Positions 1 through 6,232 of a stretch of 8,621 nt of DNA are shown here, piece by piece (position 1 is the first letter of the stretch; the number at the start of each line of letters is the position of its first letter). The stretch comes from an uncultured Gemmobacter sp. GTDB taxonomy: Bacteria > Pseudomonadota > Alphaproteobacteria > Rhodobacterales > Rhodobacteraceae. The notes beneath the pieces were generated by a model. The model ran no database searches and was not told the origin of the DNA. It saw only the letters and a program-made list of their open reading frames with translations. The stretch is from positions 1 to 8,621 of the forward strand of contig CALKAA010000417.1 in assembly GCA_937983495.1 (NCBI GenBank). The letters run 5' to 3'. The translations under genes and the position numbers were made by a program.

Positions 1-382
1 TTCCGATCTCGGTGCCGCGCACCCGCCCGAACACAGTGCTGCCATCCGAACCACGATGGGTCAGTTGATCGCGGGCGGCATTGTCGCAGGCCTGCGCCTG
101 TGCGGCGGCATCCAGCAGCGCCGAGCGGCGCAGGGCAGGCAAGCCCTGTGCAGCGCGTAGCGCATTGGTCCCCGCGATCACCCTGGTGGCATAATCCTCC
201 CGCTCTGCCGCCGGTGTGCAGCGGGCCGAGGCGGGCAGGGCGCGCGGCTTCGGGGCTGCCCCCTGATCCCCTCCACCGATCCGCACCGCCAGTGGCAACC
301 TGGCCGCCGTGGAGTCGGGCACCGGAATCACGATACAGCCCGACAGGGCGAAGCTGGCAAGCAGCAGGGCAAGACGGGTCAT
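1..382 (-). CDS. CAP-domain (SCP/PR1-like) lipoprotein, partial
   Basis: This is the N-terminal 127 codons of a gene that runs off the left edge of the window. It begins at an ATG read on the minus strand, with AGGAG 7 nt upstream. Residues 1-16 form a lipoprotein signal: a short basic start (MTR), a Leu/Ala-rich core and the lipobox LSGC with Cys16 as the lipidation site, so an envelope-anchored protein is expected. Residues about 18-55 are a Pro/Ala-rich linker. From about residue 60 the sequence resembles the first part of a bacterial CAP domain: an amphipathic helix around NALRAAQGL, a second helix, then THRGSDGST (108-116), where His109 matches the conserved histidine of these proteins. 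Cys55 and Cys99 could form a disulfide. The molecular function of bacterial CAP proteins is generally unknown. Lipoprotein status is firm; the CAP assignment is likely but rests on half a domain. Confidence 0.8.
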   Translation of the reverse strand, partial: MTRLALLLASFALSGCIVIPVPDSTAARLPLAVRIGGGDQGAAPKPRALPASARCTPAAEREDYATRVIAGTNALRAAQGLPALRRSALLDAAAQAQACDNAARDQLTHRGSDGSTVFGRVRGTEIG

Positions 383-528
383 GGCGGCTCTCCTGAGGAT
401 CTTGGGTCTTGCTACCTGTGCGGGTGGGGAAAAGGCAAGGTGCCCTTGCAGCCCCCGTCGCGCGACACTAAGACTTGGGTAACACCTCGGCGTTATGGCT
501 CAATCAACAGGTTACAGGCAGGCGAGAT
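383..528. promoter_or_regulatory. Divergent spacer between the CAP lipoprotein gene and clpP
   Basis: This 146-bp spacer must hold the 5' ends of both divergent transcripts. The only promoter-like pair I can point to for clpP is TTGCAG (447-452), a 17-nt gap and TAAGAC (470-475). It matches the sigma-70 consensus at only three of six positions in each half, so it is weak. I see no convincing heat-shock promoter. The spacer also contains a perfect 6-bp inverted repeat, listed separately. Confidence 0.3.
435..449 (-). terminator. Small hairpin with minus-strand T run upstream of the CAP lipoprotein gene
   Basis: GCAAGG (435-440) and CCTTGC (444-449) form a perfect 6-bp stem with a 3-nt loop. 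Read on the minus strand the stem is followed directly by CTTTTCCCC, which resembles a weak intrinsic terminator or a leader attenuator. It lies 53 nt upstream of the lipoprotein start codon, so it would act on transcripts entering that gene from the clpP side. The stem is short and the T run has only four bases. Confidence 0.35.
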
Positions 529-1164
529 ATGAGAGATCCGGTCGAATTTTACATGAACACCCTCGTGCCCATGGTCGTCGAACAGACCAGCCGGGGCGAA
601 CGCGCCTATGACATCTATTCCCGCATGCTGAAGGAGCGGATCATCTTCCTGTCCGGCCCGGTGCATGATGGCATGTCTTCGCTGATCTGCGCGCAGCTTC
701 TGTTCCTTGAGGCGGAAAACCCGAACAAGGAAATCTCGATGTATATCAACAGCCCCGGCGGTGTGGTGACCTCGGGCCTGTCGATCTATGACACGATGCA
801 ATACATCCGGCCCAAGGTCTCCACGCTGGTGGTCGGGCAGGCGGCCTCGATGGGGTCGCTGCTGTTGACGGCAGGCGAAAAGGGCATGCGCTTCTCGCTG
901 CCCAACAGCCGCGTCATGGTGCACCAACCCTCCGGCGGCTATCAGGGGCAGGCCACGGACATCATGATCCATGCCCGCGAGACCGAGAAGCTGAAGCGCC
1001 GGCTGAATGAAATCTACGTCAAGCACACCGGCAACGACTATGACACGGTGGAAGCCGCGCTGGAGCGCGACAATTTCATGTCGGCTGAGCAGGCCAAGGA
1101 TTGGGGTCTGATCGACGCCATTCTGGAAAGCCGTGGCAAGTCGGGCGACGACGAGGCCAAGTGA
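529..1164 (+). CDS. clpP: ATP-dependent Clp protease proteolytic subunit ClpP
   Basis: ClpP is the serine peptidase of the ClpXP and ClpAP machines; it forms two stacked seven-membered rings that degrade proteins fed in by the ATPase partner. The 211-aa product has the full catalytic triad by alignment to the E. coli enzyme: Ser107 in AASMGS, His132 in MVHQP and Asp181 in ERDNF. The spacing (25 and 49 residues) is the same as in E. coli. Residues 1-10 correspond to the propeptide removed on maturation, leaving a new N-terminus at TLVPM. The ATG at 529 is preferred over an in-frame TTG at 475 because family homology begins at MRDP. The ribosome binding site is poor (a GGCAGGCGAG purine stretch). 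clpX follows after 114 nt, with a terminator-like hairpin between them. The function is certain. Confidence 0.98.
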   Translation: MRDPVEFYMNTLVPMVVEQTSRGERAYDIYSRMLKERIIFLSGPVHDGMSSLICAQLLFLEAENPNKEISMYINSPGGVVTSGLSIYDTMQYIRPKVSTLVVGQAASMGSLLLTAGEKGMRFSLPNSRVMVHQPSGGYQGQATDIMIHARETEKLKRRLNEIYVKHTGNDYDTVEAALERDNFMSAEQAKDWGLIDAILESRGKSGDDEAK

Positions 1165-1170
1165 TCGCTG

Positions 1171-1205
1171 CGCCCCCGTCCGGCCCATCTGGCCGGGGGC
1201 GTTTT
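1171..1205 (+). terminator. Intrinsic terminator-like hairpin after clpP
   Basis: CGCCCCC (1171-1177) pairs with GGGGGCG (1195-1201), and an inner GGCC (1182-1185) pairs with GGCC (1191-1194) around a CATCT loop. A 4-nt bulge (GTCC) sits on the 5' side. The stem is followed by TTTT (1202-1205). It begins 6 nt after the clpP stop codon. It is likely to end at least part of clpP transcription before clpX. Confidence 0.75.
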
Positions 1206-1278
1206 CGCATTGTGGTGGCCACGGCTTTGGCCTAGGCTTTCGATATGGCCCCGATGGGGCGCACGGCAGAGGATGACA

Positions 1279-2544
1279 ATGGCGACGAATACCGGCAGCG
1301 ACAGCAAGAACACCCTCTATTGCTCGTTCTGCGGCAAGAGCCAGCATGAGGTGCGCAAGCTGATTGCAGGCCCGACCGTGTTCATCTGTGACGAATGCGT
1401 CGAGCTGTGCATGGACATCATCCGCGAGGAAACCAAGGCCAGCGGGTTGAAAACCACCGATGGCGTGCCGACCCCGCGCGAGATCTGCAAGGTGCTGGAC
1501 GATTATGTCGTGGGCCAGGAACATGCCAAGCGCGTACTCTCGGTCGCTGTGCATAACCATTACAAGCGGCTGAATCATTCCTCCAAACAGGATATCGAAC
1601 TGGCCAAGTCGAACATCCTGCTGATCGGCCCCACCGGCACCGGCAAGACGCTGCTGGCGCAAACGCTGGCGCGGATTCTCGATGTGCCCTTCACCATGGC
1701 CGATGCGACCACGCTGACCGAGGCTGGCTATGTGGGCGAGGATGTGGAGAACATCATCCTCAAACTGTTGCAGGCCAGCGAATACAACGTGGAGCGGGCG
1801 CAGCGCGGCATCGTCTACATCGACGAGGTCGACAAGATCACCCGCAAATCCGACAACCCCTCGATTACCCGCGATGTGTCGGGCGAAGGCGTGCAGCAGG
1901 CGCTGCTGAAGATCATGGAAGGCACCGTCGCCTCGGTGCCGCCGCAGGGCGGGCGCAAGCATCCGCAGCAGGAATTCCTGCAAGTGGATACCACGAACAT
2001 TCTGTTCATCTGTGGTGGTGCCTTTGCGGGGCTCGACAAGATCATCGCGCAGCGCGGCAAAGGCTCGGGCATCGGGTTCGGTGCTTCGGTCAAGGGCCCG
2101 GATGAGCGCGGCGTGGGCGAGCTGTTCCGCGAACTGGAGCCGGAAGACCTGCTGAAATTCGGTCTGATCCCGGAATTTGTCGGCCGCCTGCCCGTGATTG
2201 CGACGCTGGCCGATCTGGACGAGGCCGCGTTGGTCACCATTCTGACCGAGCCGAAGAACGCGCTGGTGAAGCAATACCAGCGCCTGTTCGAGATCGAGAG
2301 TGTGAAACTGACCTTTACCCCCGAGGCGCTGGTGTCGATCGCCAAACGCGCCATCAAGCGCAAGACCGGCGCGCGCGGGCTGCGCTCGATCATGGAAGAC
2401 ATTCTGCTCGACACCATGTTCGAGCTGCCCGGCATGGGCAATGTCTCGGAAGTGGTGGTGAATGACGAGGCGGTGAATGCGGGGGCCAAGCCCTTGCTGG
2501 TGCATAGCGAGCCGAAGAAGAAAGAACCGGCAGCGGCGGGCTGA
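1279..2544 (+). CDS. clpX: ATP-dependent Clp protease ATP-binding subunit ClpX
   Basis: ClpX is the hexameric AAA+ unfoldase that recognises substrates such as ssrA-tagged proteins and threads them into ClpP. The 421-aa product has an N-terminal zinc-binding domain with four cysteines (15, 18, 37, 40), Walker A GPTGTGKT (117-124), pore loop 1 GYVGE (150-154), Walker B IVYIDE (178-183), an RKH pore-entrance loop (226-228), the ClpP-docking IGF tripeptide (265-267) and a sensor-2 GAR motif (364-366). The chosen ATG has AGAGG 6 nt upstream. An ATG two codons earlier overlaps that site, and a longer frame from 1210 adds a Trp/Arg-rich stretch foreign to the family. Transcription may come from clpP read-through or a local promoter in 1206-1278; a TTGTGG/TAGGCT pair with 17-nt spacing there is only a weak candidate. 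The function is certain. Confidence 0.98.
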   Translation: MATNTGSDSKNTLYCSFCGKSQHEVRKLIAGPTVFICDECVELCMDIIREETKASGLKTTDGVPTPREICKVLDDYVVGQEHAKRVLSVAVHNHYKRLNHSSKQDIELAKSNILLIGPTGTGKTLLAQTLARILDVPFTMADATTLTEAGYVGEDVENIILKLLQASEYNVERAQRGIVYIDEVDKITRKSDNPSITRDVSGEGVQQALLKIMEGTVASVPPQGGRKHPQQEFLQVDTTNILFICGGAFAGLDKIIAQRGKGSGIGFGASVKGPDERGVGELFRELEPEDLLKFGLIPEFVGRLPVIATLADLDEAALVTILTEPKNALVKQYQRLFEIESVKLTFTPEALVSIAKRAIKRKTGARGLRSIMEDILLDTMFELPGMGNVSEVVVNDEAVNAGAKPLLVHSEPKKKEPAAAG

Positions 2545-2584
2545 GACCTGATGGCCCGAAGGGCGCGCTGACCCCGGAATACCC

Positions 2585-2618
2585 AAACCCCGCCCGGCGT
2601 GCTGCCGGGCGGGGTTTT
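2585..2618. terminator. Bidirectional intrinsic terminator between clpX and the RTX gene
   Basis: AAACCCCGCCCGGC (2585-2598) and GCCGGGCGGGGTTT (2604-2617) form a perfect 14-bp stem around a GTGCT loop, with a four-T tail in the plus direction. It lies 40 nt after the clpX stop and 4 nt beyond the stop of the convergent RTX gene. The minus-strand tail is only TTT, so termination of clpX is probably the stronger function. Confidence 0.9.
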
Positions 2619-2622
2619 GCGT

Positions 2623-4806
2623 TCAAAGGATCAGATCGCTCAGGTCTATCTGATCCAGGCCAGCGAGGCGGATCACCAGATCGGCGCGGCCATCGCCCTC
2701 CAGATCACACTTCAAAAGCAAGTGACCATCTGCCATCCTGCGCAGCATCAGTTCGGCTTCACCGCGATGACTGAACCCACGCTCACCTCGCCAGCTGGCC
2801 TGCGCCAGCCCGAAGGCTGACAGGTCGATCCGATCCTCGCCACGTTGGAAATCCGTGATCAGGTCGCGCCCTCCGGCACCTGGCAGAAACACGAAACGAT
2901 CCGCACCTTCACCGCCTGTCAGCAAATCCCGGCCGCGCCCGCCAAGCAGGGTATCCTGGCCCGCGTCACCGTTCAGCACATCGCGGCCTGGACCGCCGCG
3001 CAGCCAGTCATCGCCCGCGCCCCCGCTCAACGCATCCTGGCCACGGCCGCCCGACAGGCGATCCTGCCCACCGCGCGCCATGAGCCTATCATCGCCCCCA
3101 TGGCCGAATAGCCGGTTGTTGCCATCCAGCCCCGAGAGCAGATCGGTCAATGCCGTGCCATGCAGGCGATCCTGCCCCGCCCGGTCCACCAAAGTCGCGC
3201 CATTCAGGAAGGTGCCGGGGGCGCGGTCATCCGCCCACCAGGCTGCGATGCCATCACGAAACGCCTCCACCGCGCGGGCGCGCGCGCTGTCCTCGGCATA
3301 GGCACTGTCCCAGATGCCCCAACTGCCATAGCGCCCGCCTTCGCCAAAATCGGAGAAATGCGCCAGAAGCCCGCCACCATTCTCGCGCCACAGCGCGAAA
3401 TACTCGGCATAAAGCGCCTCAAACCCCGGATGGCGCACCAGTTCGGTGAAAAATGCAGTTTGTGCCGGGTCTTGCGCCCCGCCAAACAGCCCATCCAGAT
3501 CGACGATATGCTGGCCACCCTCATAGGCCTCCAACTGCCAACCCAAGTCCTCCGCCACCTGCGCGTGATAGGCGATGGTCGCGCCCAGATTGGCCAGCGT
3601 GTCAAAGCCATCGCCCGAGCGGAGCCAGTCGATTGCGGCGGTGAACCCGGCCTCTCCGGCAGCGATCCAGTCGGCCAGCTGCGCCTCCATCGCCTCGCTG
3701 GCCAGCGAGCCGCCGAAATACGGCGCAATGGCATAAATATGGAAAGGCGCGTCGCGGGGCGGCGTGCCGCCCGCCGCCACATAATCCGGCGTATCCAAAG
3801 CGTAATGCTCCAGCCCTTGCCACCCGGCCTGAGTCGCAAACACATTCAGCGCGCGGGTGCCGGTCTCTGCGCCAAAAACTTCGGCCACGATCCCGGCCAT
3901 CTGGGCGGCCCGCATGCCATACCATTGCATCCAGCCGCCTTCCGCTTCGGCCCCCCAAAGCCGTGCCGCCTCGGCCTGCGCAAAATGCGCCTGAGTGAAG
4001 CCCCAGTTCCACACCTCGTTCGACAGCTCGAACCGGGCCACAAGACCGGGGGCCAGATGGTCGCGCACATAGGTCACGAAGGCGCGGATATAGGCATCGC
4101 TGGCCATATGCGGCAGGGTGAACCACGGGTCGGCGCGGGTCTGATTGGCCAAGGCCACCATGACTTCGACAGAGGCACCGCGATCATCCTCGCCCATCAC
4201 CGTGTCGCGGGCGGCATCAAAGGGGCGGCGATCCTCCCAATCCACAAGGGTGGAATTGTTGGTCGCCATCCAGTCCATGAAGCGCAGGGCGCGAAACCCT
4301 TCAATTTTTTCAATGAATTCCGGGGTGAAGATGACGCCGTCCCCGATCAGCTCGCTGTCCTGTTCATTGTAAAGCCGGATGTCGCGCATATAATCGCCGC
4401 TTCCCGCCGGATCGGTGGAGAGGATGGAGATTTGCAGCATCTGCCCGGCTTCCAGCCGGAAGATGATGCGCCCGTCCTCCTGTGACAGGATCTGGTCGGG
4501 GCTGATAAAGCCCAGCTCGATCTCGCCCGCACCCTGCCAATCCAGCACATAGGTGCCTGCGGGCACATGGCCGCCAGTGAACAGAATGGTCGAAACCCGC
4601 TCGAACGGGGCGGCGCTGCCATCCTGCGTGAAGCCACGCACCCAGCCTGCCGCGTCCAGATCCAGCAGCGCCGCCTGCCCGGTGTCAAAGACACCCTCGC
4701 TTTGCGTGTACCAGGGCCGCGACTGGCGGAACAGGTTCACGAAGGGGAAGGCGGTCGTCCAATCCACAAGCCCATGCAGATTGGTTCCAAGCGAGGGGCC
4801 GGGCAT
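2623..4806 (-). CDS. RTX calcium-binding protein with N-terminal glycoside-hydrolase-like region
   Basis: The 727-aa product has two parts. Residues about 1-530 resemble secreted TIM-barrel glycoside hydrolases of the clan A type. The motif LSNEVWN (261-267) offers Glu264 as a putative acid/base, and AYEGGQH (427-433) offers Glu429 as a putative nucleophile. RFMDWM (175-180) and an N-terminal stretch with many aromatic residues also fit. Residues about 543-640 are RTX nonapeptides of the GGxGxDxLxG type, which bind calcium outside the cell. Next comes DLITDFQRGEDRIDLSAFG (648-666), as seen after RTX blocks of type I secreted proteins, and the protein ends in a hydrophobic DLSDLIL. There is no N-terminal signal peptide, which fits type I export, but no transporter genes are in the window. 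The ATG at 4806 has AGGAG 7 nt upstream; an in-frame start at 4857 is less likely. There are only two lysines (167, 699) and one cysteine (700). RTX export is well supported; the enzymatic role and substrate are inferred and unknown. Confidence 0.85.
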   Translation of the reverse strand: MPGPSLGTNLHGLVDWTTAFPFVNLFRQSRPWYTQSEGVFDTGQAALLDLDAAGWVRGFTQDGSAAPFERVSTILFTGGHVPAGTYVLDWQGAGEIELGFISPDQILSQEDGRIIFRLEAGQMLQISILSTDPAGSGDYMRDIRLYNEQDSELIGDGVIFTPEFIEKIEGFRALRFMDWMATNNSTLVDWEDRRPFDAARDTVMGEDDRGASVEVMVALANQTRADPWFTLPHMASDAYIRAFVTYVRDHLAPGLVARFELSNEVWNWGFTQAHFAQAEAARLWGAEAEGGWMQWYGMRAAQMAGIVAEVFGAETGTRALNVFATQAGWQGLEHYALDTPDYVAAGGTPPRDAPFHIYAIAPYFGGSLASEAMEAQLADWIAAGEAGFTAAIDWLRSGDGFDTLANLGATIAYHAQVAEDLGWQLEAYEGGQHIVDLDGLFGGAQDPAQTAFFTELVRHPGFEALYAEYFALWRENGGGLLAHFSDFGEGGRYGSWGIWDSAYAEDSARARAVEAFRDGIAAWWADDRAPGTFLNGATLVDRAGQDRLHGTALTDLLSGLDGNNRLFGHGGDDRLMARGGQDRLSGGRGQDALSGGAGDDWLRGGPGRDVLNGDAGQDTLLGGRGRDLLTGGEGADRFVFLPGAGGRDLITDFQRGEDRIDLSAFGLAQASWRGERGFSHRGEAELMLRRMADGHLLLKCDLEGDGRADLVIRLAGLDQIDLSDLIL
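2887..3180 (-). repeat. RTX nonapeptide repeat block (hemolysin-type calcium-binding)
   Basis: Within the RTX gene, residues about 543-640 hold roughly eight to nine tandem nonapeptides. Examples are GGAGDDWLR, GGPGRDVLN and GGRGRDLLT, with 27-nt periodicity in the DNA. The first units (543-567) are degenerate. Blocks of this kind fold into a calcium-bound parallel beta-roll after export by a type I system. The copies differ in sequence, so this is an old protein repeat and not a recent DNA duplication. Confidence 0.88.
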
Positions 4807-4954
4807 CCTGCGTCTCCTGTCCTGACACCGGCAACAAAGCATGAAACCCTTAAGCATTGGTGAGCGGCGATCTGGCGCGCATCGGGCCGCCTTGGCACTG
4901 GACCTTCGCGCCCCGATCGGTCATAGAAAGGCAAACAGCCTGCGGAGCTTGCCC
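4807..4954. promoter_or_regulatory. Divergent spacer between the RTX gene and the NDUFA12 gene
   Basis: This 148-bp spacer must contain the promoters of two divergent units. Ribosome binding sites are clear at both ends: AGGAG for the RTX gene and GGAG at 4944-4947 for the NDUFA12 gene. I find no promoter pair with acceptable spacing and no convincing operator palindrome. Confidence 0.4.
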
Positions 4955-5329
4955 ATGTATTTCCTCAAGCGTCTTGTCACCTGGTGGAACAGCCAGACGC
5001 TCGGCACCCAGATTTTCACCGCCCGCAAAGGGGTGAAGGTGGGGGAGGATGATCAGGGCAACATCTATTACGAGACCCGTGACGGCAAACGCCGCTGGGT
5101 GATCTTCAACGGCGAGGCCGAGGCCAGCCGCGTGTCGCCCGATTGGCATGGCTGGCTGCACTTCACCTGGGATCAGCCGCCGACCAAGGCCCCGCTGACC
5201 CATAAGGCCTGGGAGCAGCCGCATCAGGAAAATCTGACGGGCACGCTGGCCGCCTATGCGCCTGCCGGGTCGATCCGCAAGGGCGCACCGGTCGCACGCG
5301 CGGATTACGAGGCCTGGCAGCCTGAATAA
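4955..5329 (+). CDS. NDUFA12-family NADH:ubiquinone oxidoreductase accessory subunit
   Basis: This 124-aa protein belongs to the family of the mitochondrial complex I accessory subunit NDUFA12 (B17.2), which is also present in alphaproteobacterial complex I such as that of Paracoccus. The family hallmarks are visible: GNIYYE (35-40), RRWVIFNGEAEAS (46-58), PDWHGWLHF (62-70) and the C-terminal PHQENLTGT and AYAPAGS blocks (89-107). It has no signal peptide or transmembrane segment, as expected for a peripheral subunit on the cytoplasmic side. The ATG at 4955 has GGAG 7 nt upstream; a longer in-frame start at 4841 adds 38 residues without family resemblance. The nuo operon is not in the window, so this gene sits away from the core subunits. 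It is followed 19 nt later by mlaD, with which it is probably co-transcribed. The family is clear; the exact role in bacterial complex I stability or assembly is inferred from homologues. Confidence 0.93.
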   Translation: MYFLKRLVTWWNSQTLGTQIFTARKGVKVGEDDQGNIYYETRDGKRRWVIFNGEAEASRVSPDWHGWLHFTWDQPPTKAPLTHKAWEQPHQENLTGTLAAYAPAGSIRKGAPVARADYEAWQPE

Positions 5330-5348
5330 GGCAGCCGGAGGAGGCGTC

Positions 5349-5810
5349 ATGGCGGAAAATACCACCGAAGTTCTGGCGGGCGGCGCGGTTCTGGCCGTAG
5401 CCATCGGCTTTCTGGTCTTTGCGGCGCAGGGCATGGGGCTGGGCGGCAGCGGCGGCACCTATGATCTGACGGCTTCGTTCCAGTCGGCAGAAGGCATCAA
5501 GGTGGGCACCGATGTGCGGCTGGCTGGTGTGAAGGTCGGCACGATTTCCAAGCTCGACCTCAACCCGCAAACCTTCTACGCCGATGCCACGCTGACCCTG
5601 CGCGAGACGGTGCAACTGCCGCAGGATTCGGCGGCGCTGGTGTCTTCCGAAGGCCTTCTGGGCGGCAATTACGTCGAACTTCGCCCCGGTGGCGCGGTCG
5701 AGGTGCTGGCGGCTGGCTCCGAGATCGAGGATACTCAAGGCTCCGTCAGCCTGATCGGCCTCTTGATGAAATTCGTCGGCAGCAGCGCCGAAGACGCGTT
5801 GCAGCAATGA
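5349..5810 (+). CDS. mlaD: MlaD-like MCE-domain phospholipid transport protein
   Basis: MlaD is the periplasmic, substrate-binding MCE component of the Mla ABC system, which moves phospholipids between the inner and outer membranes. This 153-aa protein has one N-terminal membrane segment (about residues 8-27) and then a single MCE domain (about 38-112). The typical features are F-QSAEGIKVGTDVRLAGVKVG (44-63) and SEGLLGGNYVEL (100-111). A short tail continues to residue 153, and the overall length suits MlaD rather than the longer multi-MCE proteins. A strong GGAGGAGG (5337-5344) precedes the ATG by 4 nt. No mlaE, mlaF, mlaC or mlaB is adjacent, so the permease and ATPase must be encoded elsewhere. 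The stop overlaps the start of the DUF2155 gene by 4 nt (ATGA), suggesting translational coupling. The family is certain; the Mla assignment over another MCE system is likely. Confidence 0.9.
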   Translation: MAENTTEVLAGGAVLAVAIGFLVFAAQGMGLGGSGGTYDLTASFQSAEGIKVGTDVRLAGVKVGTISKLDLNPQTFYADATLTLRETVQLPQDSAALVSSEGLLGGNYVELRPGGAVEVLAAGSEIEDTQGSVSLIGLLMKFVGSSAEDALQQ

Positions 5811-6232
5811 AGGCCCTCGGCGCGCTTGTCCTGATGCTGGCGGCCGTGCCCGCCATGGCGCAAGAGGTGACCTCGGCCCCCGGTGGCATCCTGCGTTGGC
5901 TGGACAAGGTGACGGGCGAAACCGCTGATATAGAACTGGCCGATGGCCAATCGGCGCTGTCTGGCCGCCTGACCATTCAACTGGACGAATGCCGCTACCC
6001 CACCGCCAACCCCGCGTCCGATGCCTTCGCGCATCTGACGGTGATGGAGGAAGGGCAGGGCGCGCCCGCGTTTTCCGGCTGGATGGTGGCCTCCAGCCCG
6101 GCGCTCTCGGCGCTGGAACATCCGCGCTATGATGTCTGGGTGCTGCGCTGCCTGACGCCGGACCAGCCGGAACTGGAAGTCACGCCGCCCCCCGCCAGTG
6201 ACGAGGATTTTGAGGCCCCGCAAGAGGGTTAA
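5807..6232 (+). CDS. DUF2155 domain protein, secreted, function unknown
   Basis: This 141-aa protein has a Sec signal peptide (residues 1-18, hydrophobic core ALVLMLAAV, cleavage probably after AMA), so it is predicted to be periplasmic. The mature part matches the DUF2155 family as I know it: LRWLDKVTG (29-37), a central DECRYP (60-65) and the highly conserved block FSGWMVASSPALSALEHPRY (89-108) running into DVWVLRC (109-115). The two cysteines of the mature protein, Cys62 and Cys115, could form a disulfide. The last 25 residues are acidic and Pro-rich. No function is established for the family to my knowledge. The start overlaps the mlaD stop (ATGA), which suggests coupled translation and perhaps a shared envelope role. 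The stop overlaps that of the convergent aat gene. Confidence 0.92.
   Translation: MKALGALVLMLAAVPAMAQEVTSAPGGILRWLDKVTGETADIELADGQSALSGRLTIQLDECRYPTANPASDAFAHLTVMEEGQGAPAFSGWMVASSPALSALEHPRYDVWVLRCLTPDQPELEVTPPPASDEDFEAPQEG

Noticed and set aside
100..396. A 98-codon plus-strand open frame at the left edge
   Set aside because: It is Pro/Arg/Trp-rich and lies opposite a lipoprotein gene with a clear signal peptide, lipobox and ribosome binding site.
475..528. N-terminal extension of ClpP from the TTG at 475
   Set aside because: The extra 18 residues do not resemble ClpP, and the ATG at 529 gives the normal short propeptide.
1210..1278. N-terminal extension of ClpX from the ATG at 1210
   Set aside because: The extra residues are Trp/Arg/Pro-rich and foreign to ClpX, and the ribosome site AGAGG fits the ATG at 1279.
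493..2586. A 697-codon open frame on the minus strand opposite clpP and clpX
   Set aside because: It is fully antisense to two certain genes, is rich in His, Arg and Gln as expected for the complement of GC-rich codons, and shows no recognisable domain.
2887..3110. 27-nt periodicity that might suggest a CRISPR or minisatellite
   Set aside because: The period is that of RTX nonapeptides in frame with a coding sequence; there are no identical repeats with unrelated spacers.
3160..4485. A 441-codon plus-strand open frame opposite the RTX gene
   Set aside because: It is the complement of a well-supported gene with matching RTX and catalytic motifs; its own translation shows no family features.
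4887..4930. TTGGCA and CATAGA as a promoter pair for the NDUFA12 cluster
   Set aside because: The spacing is about 24 nt, too long for a standard sigma-70 promoter.
4841..4954. N-terminal extension of the NDUFA12 protein from the ATG at 4841
   Set aside because: Family homology starts at MYFLKRL, and a well-spaced GGAG precedes the ATG at 4955.
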